Shown: positions 31,822 to 40,747, counted from the stretch's first letter. The stretch is 64,000 nt of DNA from Candidatus Sulfotelmatobacter sp. (GCA_025462865.1 JAOAPI010000128.1:62001-126000); one strand, 5' to 3'. Translations and numbers: made by a program. Notes: generated from the letters alone by a model not told the origin.

Positions 31822-33030
31822 ATGGCGGATGTCATTTCTTCTTTATCCCACCGAAAACAATTTCTAAGCGATAAGGTCTCGCAGTTTACCGAGTCGGTGA
31901 TTCGGGAGATGACGCGGCAGGCGATGCTGCATGGAGCGGTGAACCTGGCGCAGGGGTTTCCGGATTTTGCGGCTCCGGCGGAGATCAAAGCGGCGGCGCG
32001 GGCGGCGATCGACAGCGATGTAAATCAATACGCGATCACCTGGGGCGCGAAGAATTTACGCAACGCCATTGCCCGGCAGATGGGCGTGTGGCAAGGGATT
32101 GCGGTTGATCCGGAAAAAGAAGTAACAGTTTGTTGCGGCTCGACCGAAGCGATGATTTCCACTTTGCTTGCGGTTTGCAATGCGGGCGATGAAGTGGTGA
32201 TCTTCGAGCCGTTCTATGAGAACTACGGGCCGGATTCCGTTCTGAGTGGGGCGCGTCCGCGATTTGTGAAATTGCGGCCGCCGGCCAGCGAAGGCGATGA
32301 GTGGACGTTCGACGAAAAGGAATTGCGGGCTGCGTTTGATAAGAACACAAAAGCCATCATCCTCAATACCCCCAACAATCCAACTGGAAAAGTTTTCACC
32401 CGGGCGGAGTTGGAACTGATTCGCGATCTTTGCGTCGAGTTCGATGTGCTGGCGATTACGGATGAGATTTACGAACATATTTTGTACGACGGCACCGAGC
32501 ACATTTCAATGGCGTCGCTCGATGGCATGCGCGAACGAACGGTCACGATCAATGGAATGTCGAAGACCTACAGCGTGACGGGATGGCGCGTGGGATGGGC
32601 GGTTGCTCCGGAGAAGATTACGAATGCGATCCGCAAGGTGCATGATTTCTTGACGGTGGGCGCGCCGGCACCGCTGCAGGAGGCGGGCGCTGCGGCGTTG
32701 AGTTTGCCGGCGGAATATTATGCGAAGCTGGCGGAGGGCTATCGTACGCGGCGCGATCATTTGATTCCGGCGCTGCAGGCGGCGGGGTTTAAGTGTTTTC
32801 GTCCGCGAGGCGCGTACTACGTGATGACGGATATTTCTGAATTTGGATTTGAGGACGATGTTTCGTTTACGAAATATCTGGTGAAAGAGATTGGAGTGGC
32901 GGCGGTTCCGGGGTCGAGTTTTTATCGCGACGCGCGGGATGGGGCGCGGCAGGTGCGGTTTGCATTCTGCAAGAAATTGGAGACGCTGGATGCGGCGGCG
33001 GAGCGGTTGGGGAAGTTGCGGCCGCGGTAA
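31822..33030 (+). CDS. Class I/II PLP-dependent aminotransferase (methionine/kynurenine type)
   Basis: 402 residues of fold-type I aminotransferase. Features: NLAQGFPDFAAP near the N-terminus, substrate loop NQYAITWGAKNLRNAIARQ, NTPNNPTGKVF, ITDEIYEHILYD, and the Schiff-base lysine in NGMSKTYSVTGWRVGW. The Q-G-F-P-D-F opening is characteristic of the methionine/kynurenine aminotransferase branch, acting on hydrophobic or aromatic amino acids with 2-oxo acids. Exact substrate is uncertain. It stands between two family A palindromes. Confidence 0.92.
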   Translation: MADVISSLSHRKQFLSDKVSQFTESVIREMTRQAMLHGAVNLAQGFPDFAAPAEIKAAARAAIDSDVNQYAITWGAKNLRNAIARQMGVWQGIAVDPEKEVTVCCGSTEAMISTLLAVCNAGDEVVIFEPFYENYGPDSVLSGARPRFVKLRPPASEGDEWTFDEKELRAAFDKNTKAIILNTPNNPTGKVFTRAELELIRDLCVEFDVLAITDEIYEHILYDGTEHISMASLDGMRERTVTINGMSKTYSVTGWRVGWAVAPEKITNAIRKVHDFLTVGAPAPLQEAGAAALSLPAEYYAKLAEGYRTRRDHLIPALQAAGFKCFRPRGAYYVMTDISEFGFEDDVSFTKYLVKEIGVAAVPGSSFYRDARDGARQVRFAFCKKLETLDAAAERLGKLRPR

Positions 33031-33085
33031 TTTAGGGCCTGTGGTGAAAATTCCCTGCTACCTCGGACAAGGACTATAGAGGCTA

Positions 33086-33148
33086 GAGGTCCTTCGACTT
33101 CGTATGGGCTTCGCTTCGCGAAACCCATACTTCGCTCAGGATGACAAA
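33086..33148. repeat. Family A palindrome, copy A8
   Basis: AGGTCCTTCGACTTC, stem GTATGGG / CCCATAC with an inner TTCG...CGAA, then TTCGCTCAGGATGACA. Same orientation as A7, between convergent genes. Confidence 0.8.
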
Positions 33149-33171
33149 CGGAATTTATAACTCCTCAAAAC

Positions 33172-33687
33172 CTACTTCGTGACTACGCCGCAGGCGATGC
33201 GGTCGCCGGAAGCGCCGGCGGGATCGGTCTTGTAGTCATCCGCTTTTGCGTGGATGACGATTGCGGTGCCGCCGTTGCTGAAGAGCGAGTGGGCATCAGT
33301 GCCCAGGTTTACATCTTTGTCCTCGACTTTGGCATTGGCTTTGCCGTTCGCGTCGACGGTGAAGTTTTTCATGTCGCCGGAGTGGTGGCCTTCAGGATTC
33401 TCGAAGCCGTGCTTCTTCCCATCGGGATTAAAGTGCGAGCCTGCTGACTTAAAATCCGGCCCGTCGCACTTGGGAGTCTGATGAAAGTGGATAGCGTGCT
33501 CGCCGGGCGGAAGATCGTGAAGATGAAGCTGGAGGGCGACACCTGATCCCTCGGGCGAGACGATGACTGTGCCTACGGCTTTACCTTGTGCGTCCTTGAG
33601 TTCGACTGTGGTTTTGGCGGCGCTGGGCAGCGCGGCGAAAGCCAACATCACATTGAGGGCGATGAGTGAAAGTCCTAGATGTTTCAT
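33172..33687 (-). CDS. sodC: Cu/Zn superoxide dismutase, secreted
   Basis: 171 residues. Signal peptide ([20 protein letters not shown]), then the SOD beta-barrel: copper ligands in [11 protein letters not shown], bridging and zinc histidines in [20 protein letters not shown], and [13 protein letters not shown] with the last copper His, plus the disulfide Cys of RIACGVV. It removes superoxide in the periplasm. I start at the ATG (33687), since a TATAAT box at 33695-33700 lies only seven bases upstream and would exclude the longer TTG start at 33705; the message may be leaderless. Confidence 0.95.
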   Translation of the reverse strand: MKHLGLSLIALNVMLAFAALPSAAKTTVELKDAQGKAVGTVIVSPEGSGVALQLHLHDLPPGEHAIHFHQTPKCDGPDFKSAGSHFNPDGKKHGFENPEGHHSGDMKNFTVDANGKANAKVEDKDVNLGTDAHSLFSNGGTAIVIHAKADDYKTDPAGASGDRIACGVVTK

Positions 33688-33694
33688 GCGGGGA

Positions 33695-33700
33695 ATTATA
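33695..33700 (-). promoter_or_regulatory. -10 box seven bases from the sodC start
   Basis: TATAAT on the minus strand, with the predicted transcription start at or next to the ATG. No good -35 hexamer is seen. Confidence 0.45.
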
Positions 33701-33799
33701 GCCAATTTCGGTCGTCGTGCACTAATGGGCTATGCTTGATCCACAATGATGTGGAGTATACTGCGAGAAAGTTTGGAATCCTTTCAGGAAAGTGCAAGC

Positions 33800-34093
33800 A
33801 TGGCTCTAAATGCAGTGGAGCAGGTGACGGAGCAGGTTCTGGTGGACGATTTTCAGGCGCTGGAAGACAAAGTTTATCGCACTATCGAGAGGTACAAGGC
33901 GGCCCGGCAGGCGCAGGCAGCCGCGGAACGCGATGCGCAGCGCGCGCGACAGCAACTGGAAGAGCGCGATGAGCAACTGGTCGCGTTGCGGCGCGAGGCA
34001 GTGCAGTTGAGGAAAGAGCGGGAAGAGATTCGCGGGCGCGTGGAAAAAATGCTGGAACAGATTGAGTCGATTGCGGAGGAGCGGGCGAGTTAG
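33800..34093 (+). CDS. Coiled-coil protein next to zapA (ZapB-like)
   Basis: 97 residues from an ATG at 33800 with AGGAAAG upstream; a longer frame starts at 33746. Nearly the whole product is a Glu/Arg/Gln-rich coiled coil (VYRTIERYKAARQAQAAAER, EERDEQLVALRREAVQLRKE). Its size, fold and position directly upstream of zapA are those of division-ring cross-linkers such as ZapB, and the spacing allows co-transcription. The assignment rests on context and coiled-coil character, not on a specific motif. Confidence 0.7.
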   Translation: MALNAVEQVTEQVLVDDFQALEDKVYRTIERYKAARQAQAAAERDAQRARQQLEERDEQLVALRREAVQLRKEREEIRGRVEKMLEQIESIAEERAS

Positions 34094-34095
34094 TT

Positions 34096-34123
34096 CGCTT
34101 CTGGCTGCTGGCTACTGGCTCAG
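34096..34123. repeat. Heptamer array H9
   Basis: CGCTTCT-GGCTGCT-GGCTACT-GGCTCAG begins two bases after the stop of the coiled-coil gene. Confidence 0.75.
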
Positions 34124-34182
34124 CTTCTCCAGGTGCAAGCATTCGGAACGATGGCAAGTGCAGAGGAATAGACGCTGAAACC

Positions 34183-34212
34183 AAGGTTCCTCGCTGCGCT
34201 CGGAATGACAAC
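34183..34212. repeat. Short family A copy A10 upstream of zapA
   Basis: AGGTTCCTCGCTGCGCTCGG followed by AATGACA, the compact TGTCATTCCGAGCGCAGCGAGGA form in reverse orientation. Confidence 0.7.
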
Positions 34213-34238
34213 GGTACTTTTGAATAGGGTTAGCGCTT

Positions 34239-34580
34239 ATGGCTACGGCTACTAAGGATTCGACGGCGAAGGACGCGCAGAATGCCAGCGTGCGAGTGGA
34301 AATTTTTGATCAGGCGTATAACCTGCGCGGGTCGGATCCGGAATATATTTTGAAGCTGGCGGAGTACGTGGACGCCAAGATGCGCGCGGTGGCCGAGGCG
34401 ACGAATACCATTGACACGGTGCGGCTGGCGGTGCTGGCGGCGCTGAATATTGCCGATGAGTATCACCTTTTGAAGCGAACAAAGGATACCGGGGCAACCG
34501 ATTATCAGAAGCGCGCGCATCTATTAGCAGATGCGCTGGATGAAGTGTTACGCGAAACCGACAACCGCAAGGCTGGGTAG
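34239..34580 (+). CDS. zapA: Cell division protein ZapA
   Basis: 113 residues. After a 15-residue polar lead the protein shows the ZapA globular head (VRVEIFDQAYNLRGSDPEYILKLAEYVDAKM, about 17-48) and a C-terminal helix bundle (IDTVRLAVLAALNIADEYHLL). It bundles FtsZ filaments at midcell. It follows the coiled-coil gene and is followed at once by a VWFA-domain gene. The ribosome site is weak (AGGG at a long distance). Confidence 0.88.
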   Translation: MATATKDSTAKDAQNASVRVEIFDQAYNLRGSDPEYILKLAEYVDAKMRAVAEATNTIDTVRLAVLAALNIADEYHLLKRTKDTGATDYQKRAHLLADALDEVLRETDNRKAG

Positions 34581-34581
34581 C

Positions 34582-35568
34582 TTGCGGCGGGCTGCGATCC
34601 ACCTTCTTGCGATCCGTTTTCTATTCTTTGCGCTGCTATCCGGCGGCGCACTTTGCCAGGACACAACTCTTCATAGCCAATCGAATGTGGTGGTAATCCC
34701 CGCGCTGGTTAAGAACGCGCAGGGCGAAGCTGTGTATGGGCTGACGGCGAAAGATTTTGTGGTTGACGATGACGGCGAGGAACAGGCGGTGCATCTCGAT
34801 GAGGCGGCGGAGGGGCAGGCCGTCTCGATGGTGATTGCGATTCAGCGCGGGCGGCGGGCAAATTATGAGTTTCCGCGGATGCGCGGGCTGAGTGCGATGC
34901 TGGATCCGCTGGTAGCCGAGGGACGTGGGTCGGTGGCAATTGTGGAATTTGACGGCGCGGTGCAGACTGCGCAGGAGTTTACCGGGAATTCCGAAAAGAT
35001 TGCGTGGACGCTGAAAGAATTGCAGCCCGGCGATGGCGGCGCGGCAATTCTTGATGCGGTGGATTATTCGGTGAAGATGCTGGAGCGGACTCCGAAAGAG
35101 CGGCAGAGAGTGCTGTTGGTGATCAGCGAAACCCGCGACCACGGCAGCCAGGCGAAGGTTGAGGACGTAGTTGCGGAGATTGGGCAGAGCAGCACGGCGG
35201 TATATGCGCTGGCGTTTTCGCCGTCGCGGTCAAATATTTTGGATACGATGCGGGGGAATAACAAAAACGAGATGAATCCGTCGCCGGATTTGCTCGCGCC
35301 GCTGCTCATGGCGGCGGAGGCGATGAAGAAGAATATGCCGAAGACCGTGGCGGCCATGACCGGCGGGGAGTATGAGATGTTCGCGACGGGGAAGAATTTT
35401 GATTTGAGAATGATCGATTTCAGTAATCATTTGCGCAGCCGGTATTTGTTGAGTATCGAACCAAAGACGCCGCATGCGGGGCTGCATCAGTTGCGGGTGC
35501 GCTTGCGGGATCCGGGGGATCGTGTGGTGCTGGCGAGAGGGAGTTATTGGGCGGCGGGAGCGAAGTAG
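34582..35568 (+). CDS. Secreted VWFA-related protein with degenerate MIDAS
   Basis: About 328 residues. The TTG at 34582, immediately after the zapA stop, gives a signal peptide (RRAAIHLLAIRFLFFALLSG); an ATG at 34531 overlapping zapA is the alternative. The N-terminal beta domain (VVVIPALVKNAQGEAVYGLTAKDFVVDDDG) and following Rossmann-like region match the acidobacterial VWFA-related family. The metal site D-x-S-x-S is replaced by VIAIQRGRR, so metal-dependent ligand binding is unlikely. C-terminus QLRVRLRDPGDRVVLARGSYW is the usual ending. Function unknown. Confidence 0.85.
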   Translation: MRRAAIHLLAIRFLFFALLSGGALCQDTTLHSQSNVVVIPALVKNAQGEAVYGLTAKDFVVDDDGEEQAVHLDEAAEGQAVSMVIAIQRGRRANYEFPRMRGLSAMLDPLVAEGRGSVAIVEFDGAVQTAQEFTGNSEKIAWTLKELQPGDGGAAILDAVDYSVKMLERTPKERQRVLLVISETRDHGSQAKVEDVVAEIGQSSTAVYALAFSPSRSNILDTMRGNNKNEMNPSPDLLAPLLMAAEAMKKNMPKTVAAMTGGEYEMFATGKNFDLRMIDFSNHLRSRYLLSIEPKTPHAGLHQLRVRLRDPGDRVVLARGSYWAAGAK

Positions 35569-36104
35569 CGCCTCGGGGGCTAGAGGTACACATCTCAAGG
35601 AAAAGGCTTAGGGTGCGCACCGAGAGACGTAGCAAGCTACGTCTCTACGATGGGAGGGTGTGGAGATTCAAGGGGGAATGCGATCGTCTGATTACTTTGG
35701 ATGCAAGTGGTCTGCCAACTATTTGCGGGATGCCTATTGCTAATTTACGGGGAGTTCTCCTAGCATCACAGATGAAAGCCGGCCTGCGGGGTTGGTGATG
35801 GCGGTAACCGATTTTTGAACCAATGCTGAATGAACGGGGACTCGACTCGAACTAGGATCCGGTGTGCAACGCTCCGCCATGCGGAGATGCCTAAAGGGTC
35901 TCGGCGGGTTCCCAACGTCTACCTGACGGTTCATTCTCGGCCCGTCACACGGCACAGTGGGTCGGCTTGAATTTTTTGCCGCAGGAATAAAACTCTGCGT
36001 TCCGTTCGTGCTTCCGTGCTGCGAAGCGTTTCCTGCCTCCGGCTCGTGCTGCCTGCTACACTGATTCAGGTACAAATTCCCGCGTTCGTGCATCCAACTT
36101 AACT
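35569..36104. other. 536-base intergenic stretch upstream of lgt
   Basis: Contains the family F palindrome at 35623-35649. The rest shows no supported gene. A 117-codon minus-strand frame (35740-36093) has no ribosome site and unnatural composition. Around 35835-35890 there is a tRNA-like snippet (GTTCGAGTC on the minus strand) whose stems do not pair, so I do not call a tRNA. Confidence 0.5.
35623..35649. repeat. Family F palindrome F3
   Basis: GAGACGTAGC-AA-GCTACGTCTC, a perfect 10-bp stem (35624-35645), the most complete copy of this family in the window. Confidence 0.8.
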
Positions 36105-36917
36105 GTGTATCCGCAATTAGTGCATTTCGGGCGGTTCTTTTTGCCGACGTACGGCTTCCTGGTTTCGTTGGGAGTGCTGATCGGGTTGTGGATCAGTGTG
36201 CGCAATTCCGAGAGGCTTGGAATCAACGGCGAGAAGGCGTGGAACCTGGGGATTCTGGTGGTGCTGTGCGGGATTGTGGGCGCCAAACTGCTCTTCGTTA
36301 TCAATGAGTGGAGCTACTATCGGGCACATCCATCGGAGATTTTCAGCCTCAACACACTGCAATCCGGGGGAGTTTTTTCCGGAGGACTGCTGGCCGCCTT
36401 TGTGGCGGCGTGGTGGTACGTACGCAAGAATCACATGCCGGCGCTTGGAACCGTGGATGCGTTTGCTCCGGGCCTTGCGCTGGGACATGCGATTGGACGC
36501 ATCGGATGTTTTGCGGCGGGGTGCTGCTACGGAAAAGAAACGCATCATGTTTGGGGAGTTGTGTTTCGCAATCCGCTGGCGAATCAGATTACAGGGACTC
36601 CGCTGAATGTGCCGCTTGAGCCGACACAACTGTTCGAGTCGGCGGTGGAGTTTGCGAATTTCTTTTTCCTGATGTGGCTGTTGAAGCGCCGGAAGTTCGA
36701 TGGCCAGGTATTCGGTGCGTTCCTGTTCATCTATGGTGTCGCGCGGTTCTTCCTGGAATTTTTACGGGACGATCCGGGACGCGGGTCGGTGTTTGGCGGC
36801 GTCATGTCAGGCACGCAGTTGATCGCGATCGGGCTGGTAATTGGCGGCGGGATCATCTGGTGGTTGCGGCCGGGCTCGAAGAGCGTGACGGCGCAGACGG
36901 TGGGAGCAACGCGGTAG
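36105..36917 (+). CDS. lgt: Prolipoprotein diacylglyceryl transferase
   Basis: 270-residue inner membrane enzyme transferring diacylglycerol to the lipobox Cys of prolipoproteins. Seven or so hydrophobic helices; the Lgt signature GHAIGRIGCFAAGCCYGKET is at about 126-145, with the essential Arg and the GGVFSGGLLAAF helix before it. The C-terminal YGVARFFLEFLRDDPGRG is also conserved. The start is GTG (36105). No neighbour is functionally linked. Confidence 0.95.
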   Translation: MYPQLVHFGRFFLPTYGFLVSLGVLIGLWISVRNSERLGINGEKAWNLGILVVLCGIVGAKLLFVINEWSYYRAHPSEIFSLNTLQSGGVFSGGLLAAFVAAWWYVRKNHMPALGTVDAFAPGLALGHAIGRIGCFAAGCCYGKETHHVWGVVFRNPLANQITGTPLNVPLEPTQLFESAVEFANFFFLMWLLKRRKFDGQVFGAFLFIYGVARFFLEFLRDDPGRGSVFGGVMSGTQLIAIGLVIGGGIIWWLRPGSKSVTAQTVGATR

Positions 36918-36941
36918 TCGCGTAGCGCAGCCAGGAATTTC

Positions 36942-37064
36942 CTATCGACTTGTCGCGCGGCGAGTCTTCAAGAGCTTCTTTGCCTCTCGTAGAAGTCGCG
37001 TTCCTTTTTCTGCCGCGACCTCTAAATAGTCGTCAGCCTCCGATTTGTTGGTAGGTCGCGGCAT
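36942..37064 (-). CDS. Possible small basic protein, 40 aa
   Basis: From an ATG at 37064 the frame gives MPRPTNKSEADDYLEVAAEK and continues with GTRLLREAKKLLKTRRA, a short amphipathic basic helix. The composition is protein-like, but there is no Shine-Dalgarno and the longer in-frame reading to 37193 looks random. Convergent with lgt. Treat as tentative. Confidence 0.35.
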   Translation of the reverse strand: MPRPTNKSEADDYLEVAAEKGTRLLREAKKLLKTRRATSR

Positions 37065-37273
37065 GGCTTTCGATTGTAAGAGTCCAACGACGCCGCGTCT
37101 CAGTCGTGCCCTTTCAAACCTCTTCACTTTCGAATCTGTGGCGGCATTCTTCTGTGACGTTCGCCTCAGGTGATTCCCTGACCCGCGCAACAAACGGCAA
37201 CCATCCTAACTCGGAATTTCATCTGATCTGTCTGTTCTGTGACCTATCTCAATTCCCCCAGGAGAAATTTAAT

Positions 37274-38428
37274 ATGAGGCGCTCAGCCCTGTTTTTGACG
37301 ATCCTCTGCTGTTCGTATTTTGCTCTCGCTCAGGCCGCGACTTCGTCGGTACAAGTGGTATATGTGATCGACGGTTCCACGCTCACTACTTACGATGTGG
37401 ACCCGCAGACCTTTCAGGCTACGCAGGTCGGAACCATCACGCTGCAAGAATCCGTTTATCCCTACGTGACAACTTCTACGGATGGGCGCTTTCTGTACCT
37501 CAGGGCGTACCAGAATACTTTGCAGCAGGGCCAGCGCATTTACGTATATGGCACGAACGCTTCGGGCGCACCGGGCAATTCTCCCATTCAGGTCGTCAAC
37601 GCCAGCGGGCTGTACGATATGAAGGTTGATCCTGCAGGCAAATTTTTCTACACGGTCTACGCGGGCAGTCCCGGAACCCAGTACACTCCTTACGCGATCG
37701 TGCGTTATGCGGTGGATTCCAGCACGGGCAAGCTCAGCCAGCCTGCGACGGAGGCGAAGTACCAGTTGCAATCGGGCTCGGGAGGCTCCGAGATTTGCGG
37801 ATTAGGGATTCTGGGGTTTAGCGCAACCGGAAGCAAAATGTATGACGAAGTGAGCTGCAGTTACCACGGCGGCTCCTCGGCAACTTATAACGAGCGCAGC
37901 ATTAATCTTCAAAGCGGCGCCCTCGGACCCGATGTCCAGGTTTACAGTTGGGATAATTCCAGTCAGGGTTTCGAGAACGTTCAGTTCGTCAGGAATCTGG
38001 TATTTGATTTCGTTATGCCGAACAACTACCAGCCAGGCGTGAACTACGTGAACATTTATCAGCTGCAGCCGAATATCAGCAATCCGCTGGTGAACTGCAC
38101 TGCCTCAATGCTGCAAGCCTGCGGCTATGACGGTGGCCACGCGCATCCTTCCGGTCAATATGTGTTCATGTTTGATGCGCAGGGAGCAACCGAGGTGGAC
38201 AAGGTCGAGCTGAGCCAGAAAAAGATCATCGGGCCCACGAGTTCAACTCCGTATGAGGTGCAACAATTCAGTCCTGACGGCACGATTGCTTACGCTGCCA
38301 ACGATGTGAATGGCGCGCTGCTGATCGAGATCTACGGATTCAGCGTATCGACGGGAGCGCTCACGCCAGGCGGGACGATCAGCGTGCCTTCGGATCTGGA
38401 TTCGTGGTTTACGGCGCAGAGGTATTAG
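37274..38428 (+). CDS. Secreted beta-propeller (lactonase/YncE-like) protein
   Basis: 384 residues. From the ATG at 37274 (AGGAGA upstream) a signal peptide (MRRSALFLTILCCSYFALAQ) leads into repeated four-strand blades: VVYVIDGSTLTTYDVDPQTF, VTTSTDGRFLYLRAYQN, MKVDPAGKFFYTVYAGSP, QQFSPDGTIAYAANDVNG, IYGFSVSTGALTPGGTISV. This is the pattern of seven-bladed propellers of the 6-phosphogluconolactonase/YncE type; secreted acidobacterial versions have no known substrate. Four or more Cys in the middle may form disulfides. Confidence 0.8.
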   Translation: MRRSALFLTILCCSYFALAQAATSSVQVVYVIDGSTLTTYDVDPQTFQATQVGTITLQESVYPYVTTSTDGRFLYLRAYQNTLQQGQRIYVYGTNASGAPGNSPIQVVNASGLYDMKVDPAGKFFYTVYAGSPGTQYTPYAIVRYAVDSSTGKLSQPATEAKYQLQSGSGGSEICGLGILGFSATGSKMYDEVSCSYHGGSSATYNERSINLQSGALGPDVQVYSWDNSSQGFENVQFVRNLVFDFVMPNNYQPGVNYVNIYQLQPNISNPLVNCTASMLQACGYDGGHAHPSGQYVFMFDAQGATEVDKVELSQKKIIGPTSSTPYEVQQFSPDGTIAYAANDVNGALLIEIYGFSVSTGALTPGGTISVPSDLDSWFTAQRY

Positions 38429-38472
38429 CGCAGACGTACGCCAAGTACTTATCGGAACGTAAACGAAAAAGG

Positions 38473-38506
38473 CCCCACTTCTCGCAAAAACATGCGAGAA
38501 ATGGGG
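38473..38506. terminator. Hairpin upstream of the pseudouridine synthase gene
   Basis: CCCCACTTCTCGCA pairs with TGCGAGAAATGGGG (one mismatch in 14) around AAAACA. It is 45 bases after the propeller gene. There is no T tract, but the stem is strong; the sequence type (GCGAGAAATGGGGCACCC) may also be a dispersed intergenic motif. Confidence 0.55.
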
Positions 38507-38572
38507 CACCCCCATATAGCCACTCCGCGCCCCTCAGCGCGCGTCCGGAGGACGTCTGGTATCCTCCAGCGA

Positions 38573-39541
38573 ATGCCGGAAGCGTTTCCTATTTTCATTT
38601 CTGTCCCGCCCGAAGATGTCGGCAAGCGCCTGGATCAGTTCCTAGTTGCACGTCTCGACTCCGTTAGCCGCGCCCGCGTGCAGGAGATGATTGCGGAAGT
38701 CCTCGTCCTGGTGAACGATTCTCCGGCGAAGGCTTCGCTGAAGTTGCGCGGCGGAGAGCGCATTACCGTGCTGGGCGAGGCGCAACGGGCGCCGATCAAG
38801 GCCATCGCGGAGGAGATCCCCCTCGACATCGTTTATGAGGATGATGATCTCGCGGTGATCAACAAACCTTCGGGAATGATGGTGCATGCGGGCGCCGGGG
38901 CAACTGAGGATGCGCGCAATCGCGGGACGCTGGTGAATGCGCTGCTACATCATCTCGAGAGTTTGTCAGGAGTAGGCGGGGAGTTGCGTCCGGGGATCGT
39001 GCATCGTCTGGATAAAGAAACGAGCGGATTGATTGTGGTGGCTAAGCGGGATGAGGCGCATCGCAAACTGAGCGCGCAATTTGCCGCGCGGGAAGTGAAG
39101 AAAAAATATGTGGCGCTCGTGCATGGATGGGTGAAAAAAGACTCGGGCACCCTGGCGCAGAGCATCAGCCGGGACCGCGTGCGTCGCACGCGGATGACGA
39201 CAAAAATCGAGGGCGGACGAACGGCGGTGACGCATTATCGCGTGGTGCGGCGACTGGATACGAAGTTTGGGAAGTTCACCTTGCTTGAGGTCAAGATCGA
39301 TACGGGGCGGACGCACCAGATTAGGGTGCATGTGGCGACGATGGGGCATCCGGTGGTCGGGGATACCATGTACGGGGCGCCGCGGCAGGCACGCGGGAAA
39401 AATGCGGTGATTGGGTTAGGGAGGAATTTCTTGCACGCGGCCGAGTTGGAGTTTCGACATCCGATGACCGGCGCAGTGGTGGCTTTGAAGAGTGAGTTGC
39501 CGGAGGAGTTGAGGGAGTTTCTGAGGAGGGTGGAGGAGTAG
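38573..39541 (+). CDS. RluD-type 23S rRNA pseudouridine synthase
   Basis: 322 residues from the ATG at 38573. N-terminal S4 RNA-binding domain (about 12-72, RLDQFLVARLDSVSRARVQEM) and the RluA-family catalytic domain with the active-site Asp in GIVHRLDKETSGLIVVAK, preceded by the INKPSGMMVHAG motif and followed by GRTHQIRVH. It isomerises uridines in the large-subunit rRNA, probably the RluD sites in helix 69, although RluC-like specificity cannot be excluded. An in-frame ATG upstream (38492) falls within the hairpin and adds no conserved sequence. Confidence 0.92.
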   Translation: MPEAFPIFISVPPEDVGKRLDQFLVARLDSVSRARVQEMIAEVLVLVNDSPAKASLKLRGGERITVLGEAQRAPIKAIAEEIPLDIVYEDDDLAVINKPSGMMVHAGAGATEDARNRGTLVNALLHHLESLSGVGGELRPGIVHRLDKETSGLIVVAKRDEAHRKLSAQFAAREVKKKYVALVHGWVKKDSGTLAQSISRDRVRRTRMTTKIEGGRTAVTHYRVVRRLDTKFGKFTLLEVKIDTGRTHQIRVHVATMGHPVVGDTMYGAPRQARGKNAVIGLGRNFLHAAELEFRHPMTGAVVALKSELPEELREFLRRVEE

Positions 39542-39715
39542 GAGAGTTTTTTAAGTTCGTTAACCACGAAGGTACACGAAGGTCGTACTTATTGGACCGC
39601 GCGTATTAGCCTAAAATCAGAGTTTTCCGCAGGATGTAACGGATTGCGGCGCAGTTAAGGTTCGACTTTTCAGAGCGAAATCAGATGGAATCACTGCGGA
39701 TATAATGAACAGTCA
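39542..39715. other. Gap before the VWFA gene with a -10 box
   Basis: Holds AACCACGAAGGTACACGAAGG (a common short intergenic motif) near 39562 and TATAAT at 39701-39706, nine bases before the next ATG. Nothing else recognised. Confidence 0.45.
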
Positions 39716-40744
39716 ATGAACTCCATGTTTAACAGAAACATCTCGCCGGGGCGGTGGGCTGCATTGGTAACGCTATTGGGGACGCTGTGCGCGTTCGCGA
39801 TCTCTCAGACGGGAACCGCGCCACCCGTTCCAGAGCAGGCCCCGCCCCCATCTGCGCAGAATCCGGAGCAAAATGCGGGGGAGCAAGGTAACGATCCCGG
39901 AGAAGTACCGAAGATCAGAGTGGGCACCAACGAAGTGAATGTAGTCTTCACGGTGACCGACAGGCATGGGAAGCGCGTGACCGACCTGAAGCAGAATGAT
40001 TTTCGTTTTGTCGACGACAGCAAGCCGGTCACCGAGGTTCGCAGCTTTCACGCAGAAACGAATTTGCCGCTGCAAGTCGGTTTGCTGATCGATGCCAGCA
40101 GTTCGGTGCGAGACCGGTTCAAGTTCGAGCAGGAGTCGGCGATTGAGTTCCTGAATCAGACGGTGCGCAAGCGCTATGATCTGGCCTTTGTAGTTGGCTT
40201 CGACGCCACACCGGAGGTCACGCAGGATTTCACCGATGACACGGAAAAGCTGGGGCACGGCGTGCGCGCGTTGCGGCCGGGTGGCGGGACTGCCATGTAC
40301 GATGCGCTCTACTATGCGTGCCGCGACAAGTTGCTGAAGAAGCCGCCGATCGGTCCGACGCGACGGGCAATTATTTTGTTGAGCGACGGAGACGATAACC
40401 AGAGCCACGTCACGCGCGAGGAAGCCATTGAAATGGCGCAGCGGGCGGAAACGATTGTGTACACCATCAGCACGAACGTGAGCGGAACCAAGGGTGCGGG
40501 CGACAAGGTGCTGGAGCGGATTGCCGACGCCACCGGGGGACGCGCGTTTGCGCCGTTTCAGATTCGCGATGTTGCGAACGCGTTTGCCGAAATTCAGGAA
40601 GAGCTGCGCAGCCAGTATGCGGTCTCTTATCAGCCGGCGGCATTCAAGTCGGATGGGCACTATCGCACGATTGAAATAGTAGCGAACGACCGGAAGACTT
40701 TCCGGGTCAGAGCGCGGCGGGGATATTACGCTCCAGCGCAGTAG
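39716..40744 (+). CDS. Secreted VWFA-related protein with intact MIDAS
   Basis: 342 residues: signal peptide (to about 31), a Pro/Gln-rich linker, an N-terminal beta domain (VNVVFTVTDRHGKRVTDLKQ, about 74-93), then a VWA domain with the complete metal motif D126-A-S128-S-S130 and GGGTAMYDALYYA. The C-terminal RVRARRGYYAP matches the end of the acidobacterial VWFA-related family. Such proteins are exported and may bind partners through a metal, but none has a proven role. TATAAT nine bases before the ATG points to a nearly leaderless message. Confidence 0.9.
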   Translation: MNSMFNRNISPGRWAALVTLLGTLCAFAISQTGTAPPVPEQAPPPSAQNPEQNAGEQGNDPGEVPKIRVGTNEVNVVFTVTDRHGKRVTDLKQNDFRFVDDSKPVTEVRSFHAETNLPLQVGLLIDASSSVRDRFKFEQESAIEFLNQTVRKRYDLAFVVGFDATPEVTQDFTDDTEKLGHGVRALRPGGGTAMYDALYYACRDKLLKKPPIGPTRRAIILLSDGDDNQSHVTREEAIEMAQRAETIVYTISTNVSGTKGAGDKVLERIADATGGRAFAPFQIRDVANAFAEIQEELRSQYAVSYQPAAFKSDGHYRTIEIVANDRKTFRVRARRGYYAPAQ

Positions 40745-40747
40745 TGT

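Noticed and set aside
35835-35890. tRNA-like sequence (GTTCGAGTC on the minus strand)
   Set aside because: The T-arm stem does not pair and no acceptor or anticodon stem can be built; at most a decayed fragment.
35740-36093. Minus-strand ORF of 117 codons upstream of lgt
   Set aside because: No ribosome site, no signal or domain, and Ser/Pro/Arg-rich composition typical of a non-coding frame.
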